NCBI RefSeq assembly: GCF_000019225.1
Contig: NC_010995.1
Location: 1,310,501-1,374,500 of the forward strand
Direction: 5' to 3'
DNA length: 64,000 nucleotides
Source of the DNA: Cellvibrio japonicus Ueda107
Lineage (GTDB): Bacteria > Pseudomonadota > Gammaproteobacteria > Pseudomonadales > Cellvibrionaceae
Shown in pieces: positions 35,509 to 44,627 of this stretch (position 1 is the first letter of the stretch; each line of letters starts with the position of its first letter). A program made the position numbers and the translations under genes. Below the pieces are notes generated by a model. The model was not told the origin of the DNA. It did not search any database and saw only the letters and a list, made by a program, of their open reading frames with translations.

Positions 35509-36447
35509 TCACTGCGATATAAAAAGATTGAGCAACTGATAGTAAACCGGGATGCCCAATAACACATTGAGTGGAAAGGTGACGCCGAGCGCAGCAAAGA
35601 TTGCCAGGCCTGTATCGGCTTCTTTAATGGCCGCCTCAATGGCCGCCGGTGCTGCAATATAGGATGCACTGGCTGTGAGTGTTGCCAGTATCAAAATACT
35701 TCCCTGCGGTAATCCCAAGGCAAGACCCACAAGGGTTCCCACTACAGCCAGTGCAAAGGGGGCGATCAGGGCAAAGCTAACCAGCTTCCAATGCCGCCAG
35801 GGGAAGGGATTGAGGTGTTGTGAGGCGCATACCCCCATTTCCAGCAAAAACAGGGCGAGCAGGGCCTTGAACGCCCCCAGAAATAAAGGCGCAATCTCCT
35901 TGCTGGCGCCAGGTCCGTAGAGATAGCCAATAATCACACCGCCTGCCAATAACACTACCCCTCGACTGGTCAGGGCTTCATGCCAAATCCCCTTCATGCT
36001 GCCGCTGGCACCTGTAGCTCTTTTATAGAGCAGGATAGCGACGACTATGGCAGGCAGTTCCAGTAGCACCAGGTACAGGGTGGTTTGTGGGGCAAGGCTG
36101 AGCTGCTTGGCTTCGGCAAATGCCAGGGCTACCGCAAAAGTACCGGCACTGGCCGAGCCATAGTGGGCAGCAATGCTGGCGCTGTTGGCAGCACTCAATT
36201 GCACCAATTTGCGCAATAGCGGGTAAAGCAGCAAGGGAATGGCAATACCCAGGGCGATGACGCTCATGACCTCTGGCAAGAGCTGCCAGGTTACCTGGCC
36301 GTGCAGGGCCAGGCCTCCTTTCAGGCCGAGGGTCAGCATTAACAAGATACTCAGGGTGTCATAGGCCGCCTTGGGGACTTTTAGGTCCGATTTGGCCACA
36401 CCGGCTACAACCCCTAACAGGAAAAACATAATAACGATATCGGGCAT
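35509..36447 (-). CDS. SbtA-like sodium/bicarbonate symporter family protein (DUF897)
   Basis: 312 residues, about ten hydrophobic spans, with the duplicated SbtA-type layout (GLKGGLALHGQ in the first half; NSASIAAHYGSASAGTFAVAL; YLYGPGASKEIAPLFLGAFKALLALFLLEMGVCA; ATLTASASYIAAPAAIEAAI near the end). Cyanobacterial SbtA imports bicarbonate with sodium; proteobacterial relatives are less studied. ATG 36447 follows AGGAG on the minus strand and is preferred to a longer frame that would reach into the shared promoter. It is divergent from a LysR gene, which probably controls it. Confidence 0.82.
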   Translation of the reverse strand: MPDIVIMFFLLGVVAGVAKSDLKVPKAAYDTLSILLMLTLGLKGGLALHGQVTWQLLPEVMSVIALGIAIPLLLYPLLRKLVQLSAANSASIAAHYGSASAGTFAVALAFAEAKQLSLAPQTTLYLVLLELPAIVVAILLYKRATGASGSMKGIWHEALTSRGVVLLAGGVIIGYLYGPGASKEIAPLFLGAFKALLALFLLEMGVCASQHLNPFPWRHWKLVSFALIAPFALAVVGTLVGLALGLPQGSILILATLTASASYIAAPAAIEAAIKEADTGLAIFAALGVTFPLNVLLGIPVYYQLLNLFISQ

Positions 36448-36499
36448 GGTTTCGGCTCCTGGTGAATACAGGGCCATGATGGCGATAATTTTGAATAGA

Positions 36500-36540
36500 A
36501 GATAATTAATGTTTATGCTTATATACATTGATAATTATCT
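36500..36540. promoter_or_regulatory. Inverted repeat in the sbtA-like/lysR intergenic region
   Basis: AGATAATTA (36500-36508) is mirrored by TAATTATCT (36532-36540) with 23 bases between. This AT-rich dyad lies 53 bases from one start and 23 from the other. It is a reasonable binding site for the LysR protein encoded beside it. Confidence 0.55.
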
Positions 36541-36562
36541 ATATTTTATACCGGGAGCTGTT

Positions 36563-37516
36563 GTGAACATTCGCCACCTGACCTTTCGCCTGTTACAGGT
36601 TTATATTGCTGTCGTTCGCAGTGGCTCCATTTCCCAGGCGGCTGCCCAGTTACACCTTACCCAACCCACGGTATCCCAGCAGATCAAGCGCCTGAGTGAG
36701 GCTGTGGGAGAGGGGTTGCTGGAGTTGCGTGAAGGGGGGTATCAGCCCACCTTTGTGGGGCGCGAGCTTTTCAATGCCGCCCAGGATGCCCTCAGCCGTT
36801 TCGAAGATTTCAACAGTTTTCTCAGCGATGCGACCCTGGGGACGCGCGGACATTTCAGCTTGGGGATAGTGACCACGGCCAAATACGTATTGCCTCGCCT
36901 GCTCAGTCCCTATGCCCAGCAGTACCCGGGTGTGGATGTGACACTCAACATCGGCAACCGCGGCAGTGTATTGCAGCGTTTCCACAATCAGCTGGACGAT
37001 TTGTATTTATTTAGTTATCCGCCGACCGGCGATCATGTAATCAGTGGCCGTTTACTGCGCAATCCACTGGTAGTGATTGCGCCGCGTCACCACTGGGCAA
37101 CACAGCGTAGTGAGGTGTCGTTTGCAGAGTTGTTGGATGAGCGCTTCCTGATGCGGGAACCCGGCAGCGCTACGCGCATGCTGTTTGAAAACTGGTTGCG
37201 TGAACAGAACCTCCAGTTACATAAGACCCTGCAAATCGAAAGCAATGAAGCCATCCGCTTGAGTGTGGAGACCGGGTTGGGTTTGGCGGTGTTATCGGAA
37301 CATACCCTGACGCAGATGGGGGATAGTGTGGCGCAGCTGCCGGTAAAAGGCTTTCCGCTACAGGGACACTGGTATTTGGTGCGCCATAGCCATCGGCGCC
37401 TGCCTGTGGCAGCGCGCCATTTTATCGAGTTTGTGAATACGCATTTGGGGGAGTGGGTCGATGAGAAGTATCTCAGCAACCAGCTCCAGGTATTGCTGGA
37501 TACTTCCTCTATCTAA
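36563..37516 (+). CDS. LysR-family transcriptional regulator (CbbR/CysB-like)
   Basis: 317 residues with an N-terminal helix-turn-helix (FRLLQVYIAVVRSGSISQAAAQLHLTQPTVSQQIKRL) and a LysR substrate-binding domain starting near residue 92. GTG 36563 is preceded by GGGAG at about 36551-36555; the longer frame from 36509 overlaps the inverted repeat and is unlikely. It probably regulates the divergent SbtA-like transporter. This pairing is common and resembles CbbR-type control, but no carbon-fixation gene is present. Confidence 0.87.
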   Translation: MNIRHLTFRLLQVYIAVVRSGSISQAAAQLHLTQPTVSQQIKRLSEAVGEGLLELREGGYQPTFVGRELFNAAQDALSRFEDFNSFLSDATLGTRGHFSLGIVTTAKYVLPRLLSPYAQQYPGVDVTLNIGNRGSVLQRFHNQLDDLYLFSYPPTGDHVISGRLLRNPLVVIAPRHHWATQRSEVSFAELLDERFLMREPGSATRMLFENWLREQNLQLHKTLQIESNEAIRLSVETGLGLAVLSEHTLTQMGDSVAQLPVKGFPLQGHWYLVRHSHRRLPVAARHFIEFVNTHLGEWVDEKYLSNQLQVLLDTSSI

Positions 37517-37529
37517 ACCTAAACAGACA

Positions 37530-38600
37530 TCAGGGATTGTTGAGTGTGATTCCCTGGAGGGCTTCCAATGCAGGGCTTTTGATCTCGCGCAATTCATCGC
37601 CGTGCTGGTCGATGAATAATACCGCCAGGTGATTGGCTTTAGCGACTTCCATACCTTCGCCGCTGCCCAGGCATTGCAGGGCAGTGCTCCAGCCATCGGC
37701 CAGTGTGGGGTTGGGGTGAATGACGGCAACGGAGACGGTGTTGTGTTCTACGGGCTTGCCAACACGTGCATCGAGAATGTGGCTGTAGCGTTTGCCTTCG
37801 CTATCGAAGTAATGGCGATAGGTACCCGAGGTGATCAGCGACATGGGTTCTCCCGCATCAAAGCTGACGATCTTTTGCAACTTGCGTTCGCCCGGTAGTG
37901 GCTTATCCAGGCCAATTCGCCAGGCGCTGCCATCTGCCTTTTTGCCGCGAACCTGCAATTCACCGCCGATTTCAACCAAATAGCTTACTATGCCGAAATC
38001 GTTTTCCAGTAACTTGACGACCCGCTCAACGCTATAGCCCTGGGCGATAGAGTTGGAGTCTATGCGCAATTCCGGCACTTGTTTACGCAGTTGGGTATCG
38101 CTGGGGATATCCAGCTTGTCCATGCCGACAATGGTGAGGGCTGCGGCAATTTCCTCGTCAGACGGTTTGTTGAAGACATCTTTTTTAAAGCCCCAAAGCT
38201 CAAACAGGGGCTTGCTGGTGATGTCGTAGCAACCATGGCTGGCGATATAGATATCCCTGGCGCGTTTGACCAGGTCCACCAGTTCTGCGTCGGTGTTGAC
38301 AATATCGGTAGCCTGCAGGTTGTTGAATTGCTCGATGACCGAATCATCGCGATAGTTGGAAAATACCTGGTCGATGTGGGCCAGTTCCTTGCTGATTGCT
38401 TCCTCCAGTTGTGCCTGGGACACGCTGCTGGTTTCCGGCAGGTACAGGCTGATGTTGTAGGTAGTACCCTGGGTAAATCCCTGGATTTTGAGCGGTTCTT
38501 CGACTTTGGGGGTGCAGGCTATGCACAGGCTGCCAAGCAGGGTTACAACCGCCAAATGTACAAGCCTTTGGTGAGCGCGGATAAGGGTCCTGTATGCCAT
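37530..38600 (-). CDS. apbE: FAD:protein FMN transferase, lipoprotein
   Basis: It attaches FMN to Thr residues of periplasm-facing flavoproteins such as NqrB/NqrC and RnfG/RnfD. 356 residues with a lipoprotein signal ending in SLCIAC, so it is anchored by Cys29 or a nearby Cys. ApbE motifs: FTQGTTYNISLY, VFSNYRDDSVIEQFN, CYDITSKPLFELWGF, DSNSIAQGYSVERV, YLVEIGGELQVRG, and SGTYRHYFDSEGKRYSHILDARVGKPV-type metal and FAD site sequence. No flavoprotein substrate is encoded nearby. It is convergent with the LysR gene, 13 bases apart. Confidence 0.92.
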   Translation of the reverse strand: MAYRTLIRAHQRLVHLAVVTLLGSLCIACTPKVEEPLKIQGFTQGTTYNISLYLPETSSVSQAQLEEAISKELAHIDQVFSNYRDDSVIEQFNNLQATDIVNTDAELVDLVKRARDIYIASHGCYDITSKPLFELWGFKKDVFNKPSDEEIAAALTIVGMDKLDIPSDTQLRKQVPELRIDSNSIAQGYSVERVVKLLENDFGIVSYLVEIGGELQVRGKKADGSAWRIGLDKPLPGERKLQKIVSFDAGEPMSLITSGTYRHYFDSEGKRYSHILDARVGKPVEHNTVSVAVIHPNPTLADGWSTALQCLGSGEGMEVAKANHLAVLFIDQHGDELREIKSPALEALQGITLNNP

Positions 38601-38731
38601 GGGTCTCTCTCAGTCTCGTCATTGCAATCGGCGCGCATTATAGCCCCATGTTTTATCGATTATCCCCGCCTTTTGCGGCGAATTTACGCACCTTGACCTA
38701 AGGTGTAGCTATTACCCGGCGGAGAATGCCT

Positions 38732-40459
38732 ATGCCTCATCGCGCTCATCTGTTTTCCCTGCGCCCCGGTCATGCTGTACGTGAGGCCTGTGTGCGCGAA
38801 CCCTATAACCGAAAACGCCTGACCCGTGACCTGCTCGCGGGTTTGACGGTTGGGGTCATTGCTATTCCACTGGCGATGGCGCTTGCTGTTGCCAGTGGCG
38901 TACCGCCTCAGTACGGCCTTTATACCGCCATCATTGCCGGTTTCCTGATTCCGTTGTTGGGTGGCTCGCGTTTTAGTATTTCCGGTCCGACAGCGGCCTT
39001 CGTGGTCATCCTCTATCCGGTTGCACAGAAATACGGTCTGGGTGGGCTATTGGTTGCCAGCGTAATGGCGGGGGGCATCCTGGTGATCATGGCGCTGCTG
39101 CGCCTGGGGCGTTTGATTGAATACATTCCCGAAGCCGTAACCCTGGGATTTACCGGCGGCATTGCCATAGTGATTGCCACCTTGCAGATCAAGGATATGC
39201 TCGGGCTCGATATGGGTGAGATGCCTGAGCACTATATCGATAAGCTGTGGCTGTTATTTTCCCATCTATCGCACTGGCATTGGCCCAGTGTGGCGGTGGC
39301 GGTAAGCACCCTGATGGTGATGTTGGCCTGGCCGCATTTGAAATGGCCTGTCCCGCCGCATTTGCCGGCACTCCTGCTGGGTACCCTGGTTGCCTTGTTA
39401 CTGGCCCAGGCGGGTTATGGTGTGGATACTATCGGATCGCGCTTTTCCTACCTGCTTCCCGATGGTTCCCATGGCGCAGGTATTCCTTCCCAACTGCCGG
39501 AATTTGAATGGCCCTGGTTACAAGCGGGTGCCGATGGCCTGCCGTTGCGCTGGTCCTGGCAGCTCTTTCAGGATTTGCTGGCGGCGGCTTTTGCGATTGC
39601 CATGTTGGGAGCCATTGAATCACTGCTGTGTGCTGTGGTGCTGGATGGCATGACAGGCAAGCGCCACAGTGCCAACAGCGAGCTTTTGGGGCAGGGGATT
39701 GCCAATATGGTAACGCCTTTCTTTGGCGGTATTACGGCAACGGCGGCCTTGGCGCGTTCGGCAGCCAATGTGCGTGCCGGGGCTGAGTCGCCGGTTGCCG
39801 GTATGGTGCACGCGCTGGTGGTGTTACTGGGATTGGTATCCCTGGCACCGCTGCTGGCATATATCCCTATGGCTGCCATGGCCGCGCTATTGGTGATGGT
39901 GGCCTGGGGCATGAGTGAAGCCCACAAGGCGGTTCATTTGTTAAGGACGGCACCGCGCGGCGACATTTGGGTATTTGTCGCCTGCCTGGGATTAACCGTG
40001 TTGTTCGATATGGTGATTGCGATCACTGTTGGGATAGTGTTGGCTGCCTTGCTGTTCATGAAGGAAATCGCGGCTATGACCCACGCCGAAGATATAACGA
40101 CCCAGGCGACAGACGCCCTGCCGGAGCACTGGCGCGTGTTTAAAATCACCGGCCCCTTGTTTTTTGCTGCGGCAGATCGCGTGTTTGGCGAGTTATCGAC
40201 CCTGTGTACTGAGCGACAACATATCGTGCTGTCGCTCAAGGAAGTTTCACTGCTGGATGCAGGTGGCTTGGCGGCATTGAACAAGCTCATAGATAAATGC
40301 CGCCATAACCAGACGGAACTGATACTCACGGATATCCCGCCCCAACCTTTGAATACCCTGGCGCATGCGGATATCAAACCGATCAAGGGGGCGTTGCGTT
40401 TTTACCTTACCTTGGAGGAGGCGCGGCGGACCATTATCCAGGATAATGCCGCCGCCTAG
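38732..40459 (+). CDS. dauA: SulP-family transporter, DauA type
   Basis: A 575-residue inner-membrane transporter with a C-terminal STAS domain (about 450-560, VSLLDAGGLAALNKL). It tracks E. coli DauA, a C4-dicarboxylate transporter, along the whole length: LLAGLTVGVIAIPLAMALA, GGSRFSISGPTAAFVVILYPV, GRLIEYIPEAVTLGFTGGI, AIESLLCAVVLDGMTGKRH, FFGGITATAALARSAANVRAGA. ATG 38732 is preferred because GGAG lies 7 bases upstream; ATG 38726 is too close. It is divergent from apbE and convergent with rdgC. Confidence 0.88.
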   Translation: MPHRAHLFSLRPGHAVREACVREPYNRKRLTRDLLAGLTVGVIAIPLAMALAVASGVPPQYGLYTAIIAGFLIPLLGGSRFSISGPTAAFVVILYPVAQKYGLGGLLVASVMAGGILVIMALLRLGRLIEYIPEAVTLGFTGGIAIVIATLQIKDMLGLDMGEMPEHYIDKLWLLFSHLSHWHWPSVAVAVSTLMVMLAWPHLKWPVPPHLPALLLGTLVALLLAQAGYGVDTIGSRFSYLLPDGSHGAGIPSQLPEFEWPWLQAGADGLPLRWSWQLFQDLLAAAFAIAMLGAIESLLCAVVLDGMTGKRHSANSELLGQGIANMVTPFFGGITATAALARSAANVRAGAESPVAGMVHALVVLLGLVSLAPLLAYIPMAAMAALLVMVAWGMSEAHKAVHLLRTAPRGDIWVFVACLGLTVLFDMVIAITVGIVLAALLFMKEIAAMTHAEDITTQATDALPEHWRVFKITGPLFFAAADRVFGELSTLCTERQHIVLSLKEVSLLDAGGLAALNKLIDKCRHNQTELILTDIPPQPLNTLAHADIKPIKGALRFYLTLEEARRTIIQDNAAA

Positions 40460-40461
40460 TG

Positions 40462-41370
40462 TTATTCCGGCTCTGCCTCGCCACCAAACGCGGCGAGCAG
40501 GGCGGTAATAAAGTTTTTCAATTCCAGGGTCATGATGGCAAAGTCGGCATCAAATTGTTCCGCCTTGGTTTCGGGATTGCGATCATTGGCTTTTTCGCTG
40601 ACCACATCCTCAAACTTCAAGCGCTTGACTCCTAATTGATCATCCAGGATGCAATGGATCGACTCTTTCCAGCAGAGTGCAATCTTGCTGACGTGCATCC
40701 CACTGTCCAAATGGCTGCGAATTTCACTCGCGGTTAAATCGAGTTTTTTACAGCGCACCACGCGTCCATCTTTAGTCGCCTGCAATTCGACCTCTTCCCC
40801 CAGGGCAAATTGATGCGGTGCTTCGCTATCGCGCAGCCACTGGGTCATGACCTGGGTTGGCAGGTGTTTGGGGGATATCGGCATGCAGCGCAAACTGCCC
40901 AGGGCTTCGCGCAGTTTGCTGAGCAGGTCTTCTGCGCGTTTGGCGGAGCTGGAATTCACGACAATCAGTTTTTCCTGTAGCGCGATATAGGCGTAATCCA
41001 GCGAGGATTTAGTAAAGGCACGCGGCAATAGCGAGAAGATAATTTCGTCCTTCAGTCCATCGCGTTCCTTGCGTCCCACCGGGCGTGATTCGGCTTCGCG
41101 AATAGCGGCGACTTTTTCTTCCAACTGCTCTTTGATCACACCGCTGGGCAGGATTTTTTCCTGCTTTTTGGCACAGATCATCATGTAGCCATTGCTGGCG
41201 TGTACGTACTGCGTACCTTCGCGCCCCAGTGGCGGTTCAAAACCATAGCGCAGCGGGTCGAGGCTGCCACAGGGGTTAAAGCAGAATGGGGCGAGTTTGT
41301 CGTTGAGCTCTTCCGGACTGAGTGTCCAGTCATCGGTGAGGCGGTAGAGGCGTAAATTTTTAAACCACAT
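40462..41370 (-). CDS. rdgC: Recombination-associated protein RdgC
   Basis: A ring-shaped double-strand DNA-binding protein that limits RecA activity. The 302-residue product matches the family size and starts MWFKNLRLYRL, with SNGYMMICAKKQEKILPSGVI, PVGRKERDGLKDEII and LLPRAFTKSSLDYAYI. A longer frame from 41412 adds 14 residues unlike the family. It ends two bases after the dauA stop (convergent). Confidence 0.93.
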   Translation of the reverse strand: MWFKNLRLYRLTDDWTLSPEELNDKLAPFCFNPCGSLDPLRYGFEPPLGREGTQYVHASNGYMMICAKKQEKILPSGVIKEQLEEKVAAIREAESRPVGRKERDGLKDEIIFSLLPRAFTKSSLDYAYIALQEKLIVVNSSSAKRAEDLLSKLREALGSLRCMPISPKHLPTQVMTQWLRDSEAPHQFALGEEVELQATKDGRVVRCKKLDLTASEIRSHLDSGMHVSKIALCWKESIHCILDDQLGVKRLKFEDVVSEKANDRNPETKAEQFDADFAIMTLELKNFITALLAAFGGEAEPE

Positions 41371-41439
41371 GGAAAGTCCGATAAAAACGCAAAGCGGGAA
41401 AGAAGGTTGCAAGGATGTGACTTGGACCTCTGCCTAACC

Positions 41440-41516
41440 GCTGAGACACGCTGTAAACCCATCCCTTGGAACTCGACGTTGGCATCCTGTCTCCGACAGT
41501 CTCAGCCATCAGGCTG
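41440..41516 (-). ncRNA. Hairpin-rich segment between fklB and rdgC
   Basis: Read on the minus strand, GCTGAGAC and GTCTCAGC (41440-41447 and 41499-41506) can enclose about 50 bases. Alternatives are CTGTC-GGA-GACAG (41487-41499) and CAGCC-TGAT-GGCTG (41503-41516). These hairpins with GGA or TGAT loops lie in the fklB-rdgC spacer, with no T-run. It may be a structured mRNA leader or a dispersed element; there is no known family match. Confidence 0.35.
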
Positions 41517-41550
41517 AAGCCCAAGCTGGTGAGGGCGGTGGGTGGTTCAC

Positions 41551-42171
41551 TTACCCAACAATATCAATCAACTCGACGTCAAAAATCAGCGCCGAGAAGG
41601 GTTTGATAGAGGCACCGGCACCGCGCTCGCCATAAGCTAATTGATAGGGGATGTACAGGCGCCATTTGGAGCCGACCGGCATAAGTTGCAGGGCTTCGGT
41701 CCAACCGGCGATGACACCGTTGACCGGGAAGTCGATAGGCTGGCCACGTTGGACGGAGCTGTCGAACACAGAGCCATCGATCAGGGTGCCGTGGTAGTGG
41801 GTTTTAACGCGCGAGGTGTTGGTTGGAACAGCGCCTGAGCCCTGGGTAATCACCTCATACTGCAGGCCGGAAGCGGTGACAACCACACCATCACGTTTGG
41901 CGTTTTCAGCCAGGAAAGTCTCACCCTCGGCGGCCAGGCTTTTGTGTTGCTCTGCCTCTTTCGCCTGCATACGGCGGTTGATTTCGCCAAAGGCTTCCTG
42001 CATTTGCTCATTGCTAAAGGGATTGGCAACATCGTTCAGGGCATCGAGCAGGCCCTGGGCAACAGCTTCAGCGTTGATGCCATCAAAAGGGTTATCAATC
42101 AGTTGCTGGCCCATCTGGCGGCCCACGCCGTAACTCACACGGCCTTCGATACTGGAAAAATCCCGGGACAT
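41551..42171 (-). CDS. fklB: FKBP-type peptidyl-prolyl isomerase, FklB type
   Basis: 206 residues: a helical N-terminal dimerisation region (about 1-90, MSRDFSSIEGRVSYGVGRQMGQQL) and a C-terminal FKBP domain (about 105-205, VKTHYHGTLIDGSVFDSSVQRGQPIDFPVNGVI, GSKWRLYIPYQLAYGERGAGASIKPFSALIFDVELI) with the usual active-site aromatics. No signal peptide is evident, so it is cytoplasmic, as E. coli FklB. Confidence 0.9.
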   Translation of the reverse strand: MSRDFSSIEGRVSYGVGRQMGQQLIDNPFDGINAEAVAQGLLDALNDVANPFSNEQMQEAFGEINRRMQAKEAEQHKSLAAEGETFLAENAKRDGVVVTASGLQYEVITQGSGAVPTNTSRVKTHYHGTLIDGSVFDSSVQRGQPIDFPVNGVIAGWTEALQLMPVGSKWRLYIPYQLAYGERGAGASIKPFSALIFDVELIDIVG

Positions 42172-42231
42172 AACATACTCACTCAGTCTTGATCAAAAGG
42201 CCGGGCAGTCTACCAGATACACCGGACAGGA

Positions 42232-43395
42232 TCAGGTGCGATTCTCCGGTGGCTGATCCCGGTTGTCGGGGGCATGTGCCAGGGGCTCGCCGGGAATATC
42301 GACTGGCTCGGTTTGCGCGTGCGCCTGTGCTATCCCTTCATCACCATCAGGGGCAAGGATATGGATCTCGCGGATAAAAATGCCCCAAAACGCCATAAAC
42401 AAAGCCGCTACCAATGGGCCGATAATAAAACCGTTAACACCGAATAGCCCCAGACCGCCGAGTGTCGAGAGCAGGACAATATAGTCCGGCAACTTGGTGT
42501 CCCGGCCCACCAGGATAGGGCGCAGGATGTTGTCGATCAGGCCTATGACACCACCGCCAAAAGCTACCAATATTGCGCCTTTGGTGAAGTCGCCGGTTGC
42601 GAACAGGTAAATAGCGACAGGGAGCCAGATCAGCGCCGGACCGACAGCGGGAATCAGTGACAATATCGCCATCACTACCCCCCATAGCAGTGCACCGGGA
42701 ATACCCAGTACCCAGAAAATCAATCCACCCAGGCTGCCCTGGATCACCGCAATCACCAGGTTTCCCTTGATGGTGGCGCGGGTTACCTCCCCGAATTTGG
42801 CAAATAACAGGCGCTCGCGCGCATCACCCAGGGGGAGGGCGCGAATCAGCAACTCCAGCAACTGGGGGCCATCGCGCAACAGGAAAAATGTCAAGTACAA
42901 CATCAGGCAGATATTGAGTAACAGGATAAAGGTATTCTGCCCGGCATTGAGTAGGTGTTGCGCAATCAACTTGCCGCTGCTCATGCCCAGGTCCAGGGCA
43001 TTTTTCTTGAGGTTATCGATATCAATCTCAAGGTGTTCCAGCGCCTGTTGTACCGCCGGGAATGCCGTGCGCAACTGTTCGATATATTGTGCCGGGTTAA
43101 TTTCCCCGGACTGCAGCTTGCCATAAAAGACAGCGCCCTCCCGGACAACCGAACTGATCAGAAAGATGGCTGGTAGTACCACAATCAGGATGCAGGCAAC
43201 GAGGGTTAGCAATGCACTGGTATTGGTTCTGCCCCTGGTCAGTTCAACCAGGCGTAAGTGCAATGGATAAAAAATAATGGTGATAGCACAAGCCCAGAAG
43301 ATGGTTCCGAAAAAGGGCCTGAGTACCAGAATAAAGGCGATGGAGACCGCTAGCAAAAACAACAAAAAAGTACGGGTTTCCAGTTTTTTATTCAT
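42232..43395 (-). CDS. AI-2E transporter family (PerM/YdiK-like) membrane protein
   Basis: 387 residues with about eight hydrophobic spans and the AI-2E family pattern: FLLFLLAVSIAFILVLRPFF at the start, LMLYLTFFLLRDG in the middle, the family motif GVVMAILSLIPAVGPALIWLP, then NILRPILVGRDTKLPDYIVLLSTLGGL, and a hydrophilic C-terminal tail of about 35 residues. The family name is misleading; several members act as exporters or ion antiporters. No quorum-sensing genes are nearby. Substrate unknown. Confidence 0.82.
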   Translation of the reverse strand: MNKKLETRTFLLFLLAVSIAFILVLRPFFGTIFWACAITIIFYPLHLRLVELTRGRTNTSALLTLVACILIVVLPAIFLISSVVREGAVFYGKLQSGEINPAQYIEQLRTAFPAVQQALEHLEIDIDNLKKNALDLGMSSGKLIAQHLLNAGQNTFILLLNICLMLYLTFFLLRDGPQLLELLIRALPLGDARERLLFAKFGEVTRATIKGNLVIAVIQGSLGGLIFWVLGIPGALLWGVVMAILSLIPAVGPALIWLPVAIYLFATGDFTKGAILVAFGGGVIGLIDNILRPILVGRDTKLPDYIVLLSTLGGLGLFGVNGFIIGPLVAALFMAFWGIFIREIHILAPDGDEGIAQAHAQTEPVDIPGEPLAHAPDNRDQPPENRT

Positions 43396-43493
43396 AGTTG
43401 GCAGGTTAATCCATGGAGTGATGGGAGTGGTTAGGCTAACACTTCCGATGGGTAAAAAACATCGAGTCGCTTTTGTTCCAGCTGAGCTATGCT

Positions 43494-44444
43494 ATGGCTA
43501 TGCGTTCATCCCAATCCTCATTCCATCGCCGGACAGATTGTAAAGCTCGCTGGAGCAGAGGGTGGCTACTACTGTCACTTTGTCTGGTACTGCCCCTGCG
43601 AGCGGAAGAATCCGTGCTGACCATTGACGTCAAGGCAGTAAACCAGGAACGTCAGGAAGGTTATTACATCGACCTGCTCAAGCGAGTGCTGGAAGCGAGC
43701 AAGGCGCCCCATGAAACTATCCAATATCGCTTTGCCGATTATCAATTTGCCCAGTTGCGTTGGGTCACTGAATTGAGTCGGGAATCGCCACACAACAATG
43801 GTGTGCTCTGGACTATGACGACCCAGCAGCGCGAGCAGATGTTGCGGCCGATCAGAAAGCCTTTATTTGAGGGATTGATAGGCCAGCGTGTACTGGTCAT
43901 TCGTCGTGTGGATCGTGAAAAGTTTGCGCGAATTAATACCCTTGAGCAACTGCGTGAACTGACTGCCGGGCAAGGGGTGCAATGGCCGGATCTGGATATC
44001 TTCCGCGCTAACGATTTGCCCGTCATTGAAGGTAACGGCAAGGAGCAGTTATACAAGATGCTGGCTGCAAAGCGCTTCGATTATTTCCCCCGAGGGGTAA
44101 TGGAAATTGTTTCCGAGCAAACCCTGCTGGATCAATATGACTTGATCGTTGAACCGCGTTTAATCATTAGTTACCCGGCAGCCATCTATTTTTTTGTGAA
44201 CAAACACAACCACACCCTGGCGCAACGCCTGGAGCGCGGATGGGAGGTCATGCAGGCCAGTGGGGAATTCCAGCGGTTTTTCTATTCCCATGAGCGGGTC
44301 GTGCACGCGCTCCGGTTTTTGCAATCAGGACAACATCACCCCATTTATCTGCACAACCCGCTTGCTCCACCCGGGCTACAGGTCAAACCCTTGAAGGACT
44401 GGCTTGCGCCAGGTCGGCCCTGGCCCAAGCCAGCTAAACCATAA
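43494..44444 (+). CDS. Orphan periplasmic solute-binding-like protein
   Basis: About 316 residues, with a long n-region before a Sec-like hydrophobic run (WLLLSLCLVLPLRAEES). The mature part resembles family 3 solute-binding domains (GYYIDLLKRVLEAS, then VLVIRRVDREKFARINTLEQLREL, KRFDYFPRGVMEIVSEQ, LIISYPAAIYFFVNKHN). No permease or ATPase gene is adjacent, so it may be a sensor-like or stand-alone binding protein. The start is uncertain: TTG 43473, ATG 43494 and ATG 43500 share the frame and none has a clear ribosome site. Confidence 0.7.
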   Translation: MAMRSSQSSFHRRTDCKARWSRGWLLLSLCLVLPLRAEESVLTIDVKAVNQERQEGYYIDLLKRVLEASKAPHETIQYRFADYQFAQLRWVTELSRESPHNNGVLWTMTTQQREQMLRPIRKPLFEGLIGQRVLVIRRVDREKFARINTLEQLRELTAGQGVQWPDLDIFRANDLPVIEGNGKEQLYKMLAAKRFDYFPRGVMEIVSEQTLLDQYDLIVEPRLIISYPAAIYFFVNKHNHTLAQRLERGWEVMQASGEFQRFFYSHERVVHALRFLQSGQHHPIYLHNPLAPPGLQVKPLKDWLAPGRPWPKPAKP

Positions 44445-44458
44445 GCGGGCGTCAGGAT

Positions 44459-44614
44459 TTATGGTTTTGGGGTTGAGCAATTGCCTTTTGCCTTTGGCAA
44501 ATCGCAACTGTTACAGCCGCCACAGGCGGATGGTTTCCCGCTAAACAGCCAGCGGCGCAGCAGGAAAATAATCGCTGCGATCAGGCAAACACCGACGATA
44601 ATTTCCTGCCACAT
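44459..44614 (-). CDS. FeoB-associated Cys-rich membrane protein
   Basis: A 51-residue gene: MWQEIIVGVCLIAAIIFLLRR forms one membrane span, followed by a Cys-rich tail with CGGCNSC and a further Cys near the end. This span-plus-CxxCxxC layout is that of the FeoB-associated Cys-rich proteins (PF12669 type), thought to take the place of FeoC. It starts 14 bases after feoB ends, with GAGGG upstream of the ATG. It was found by reading the minus strand. Confidence 0.85.
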   Translation of the reverse strand: MWQEIIVGVCLIAAIIFLLRRWLFSGKPSACGGCNSCDLPKAKGNCSTPKP

Positions 44615-44627
44615 ACATAAACCCTCA

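Noticed and set aside
41440..41516. 4.5S signal-recognition-particle RNA or CsrB-like RNA
   Set aside because: The conserved SRP loop sequences are absent, and only two GGA motifs occur, too few for a CsrB-type decoy.
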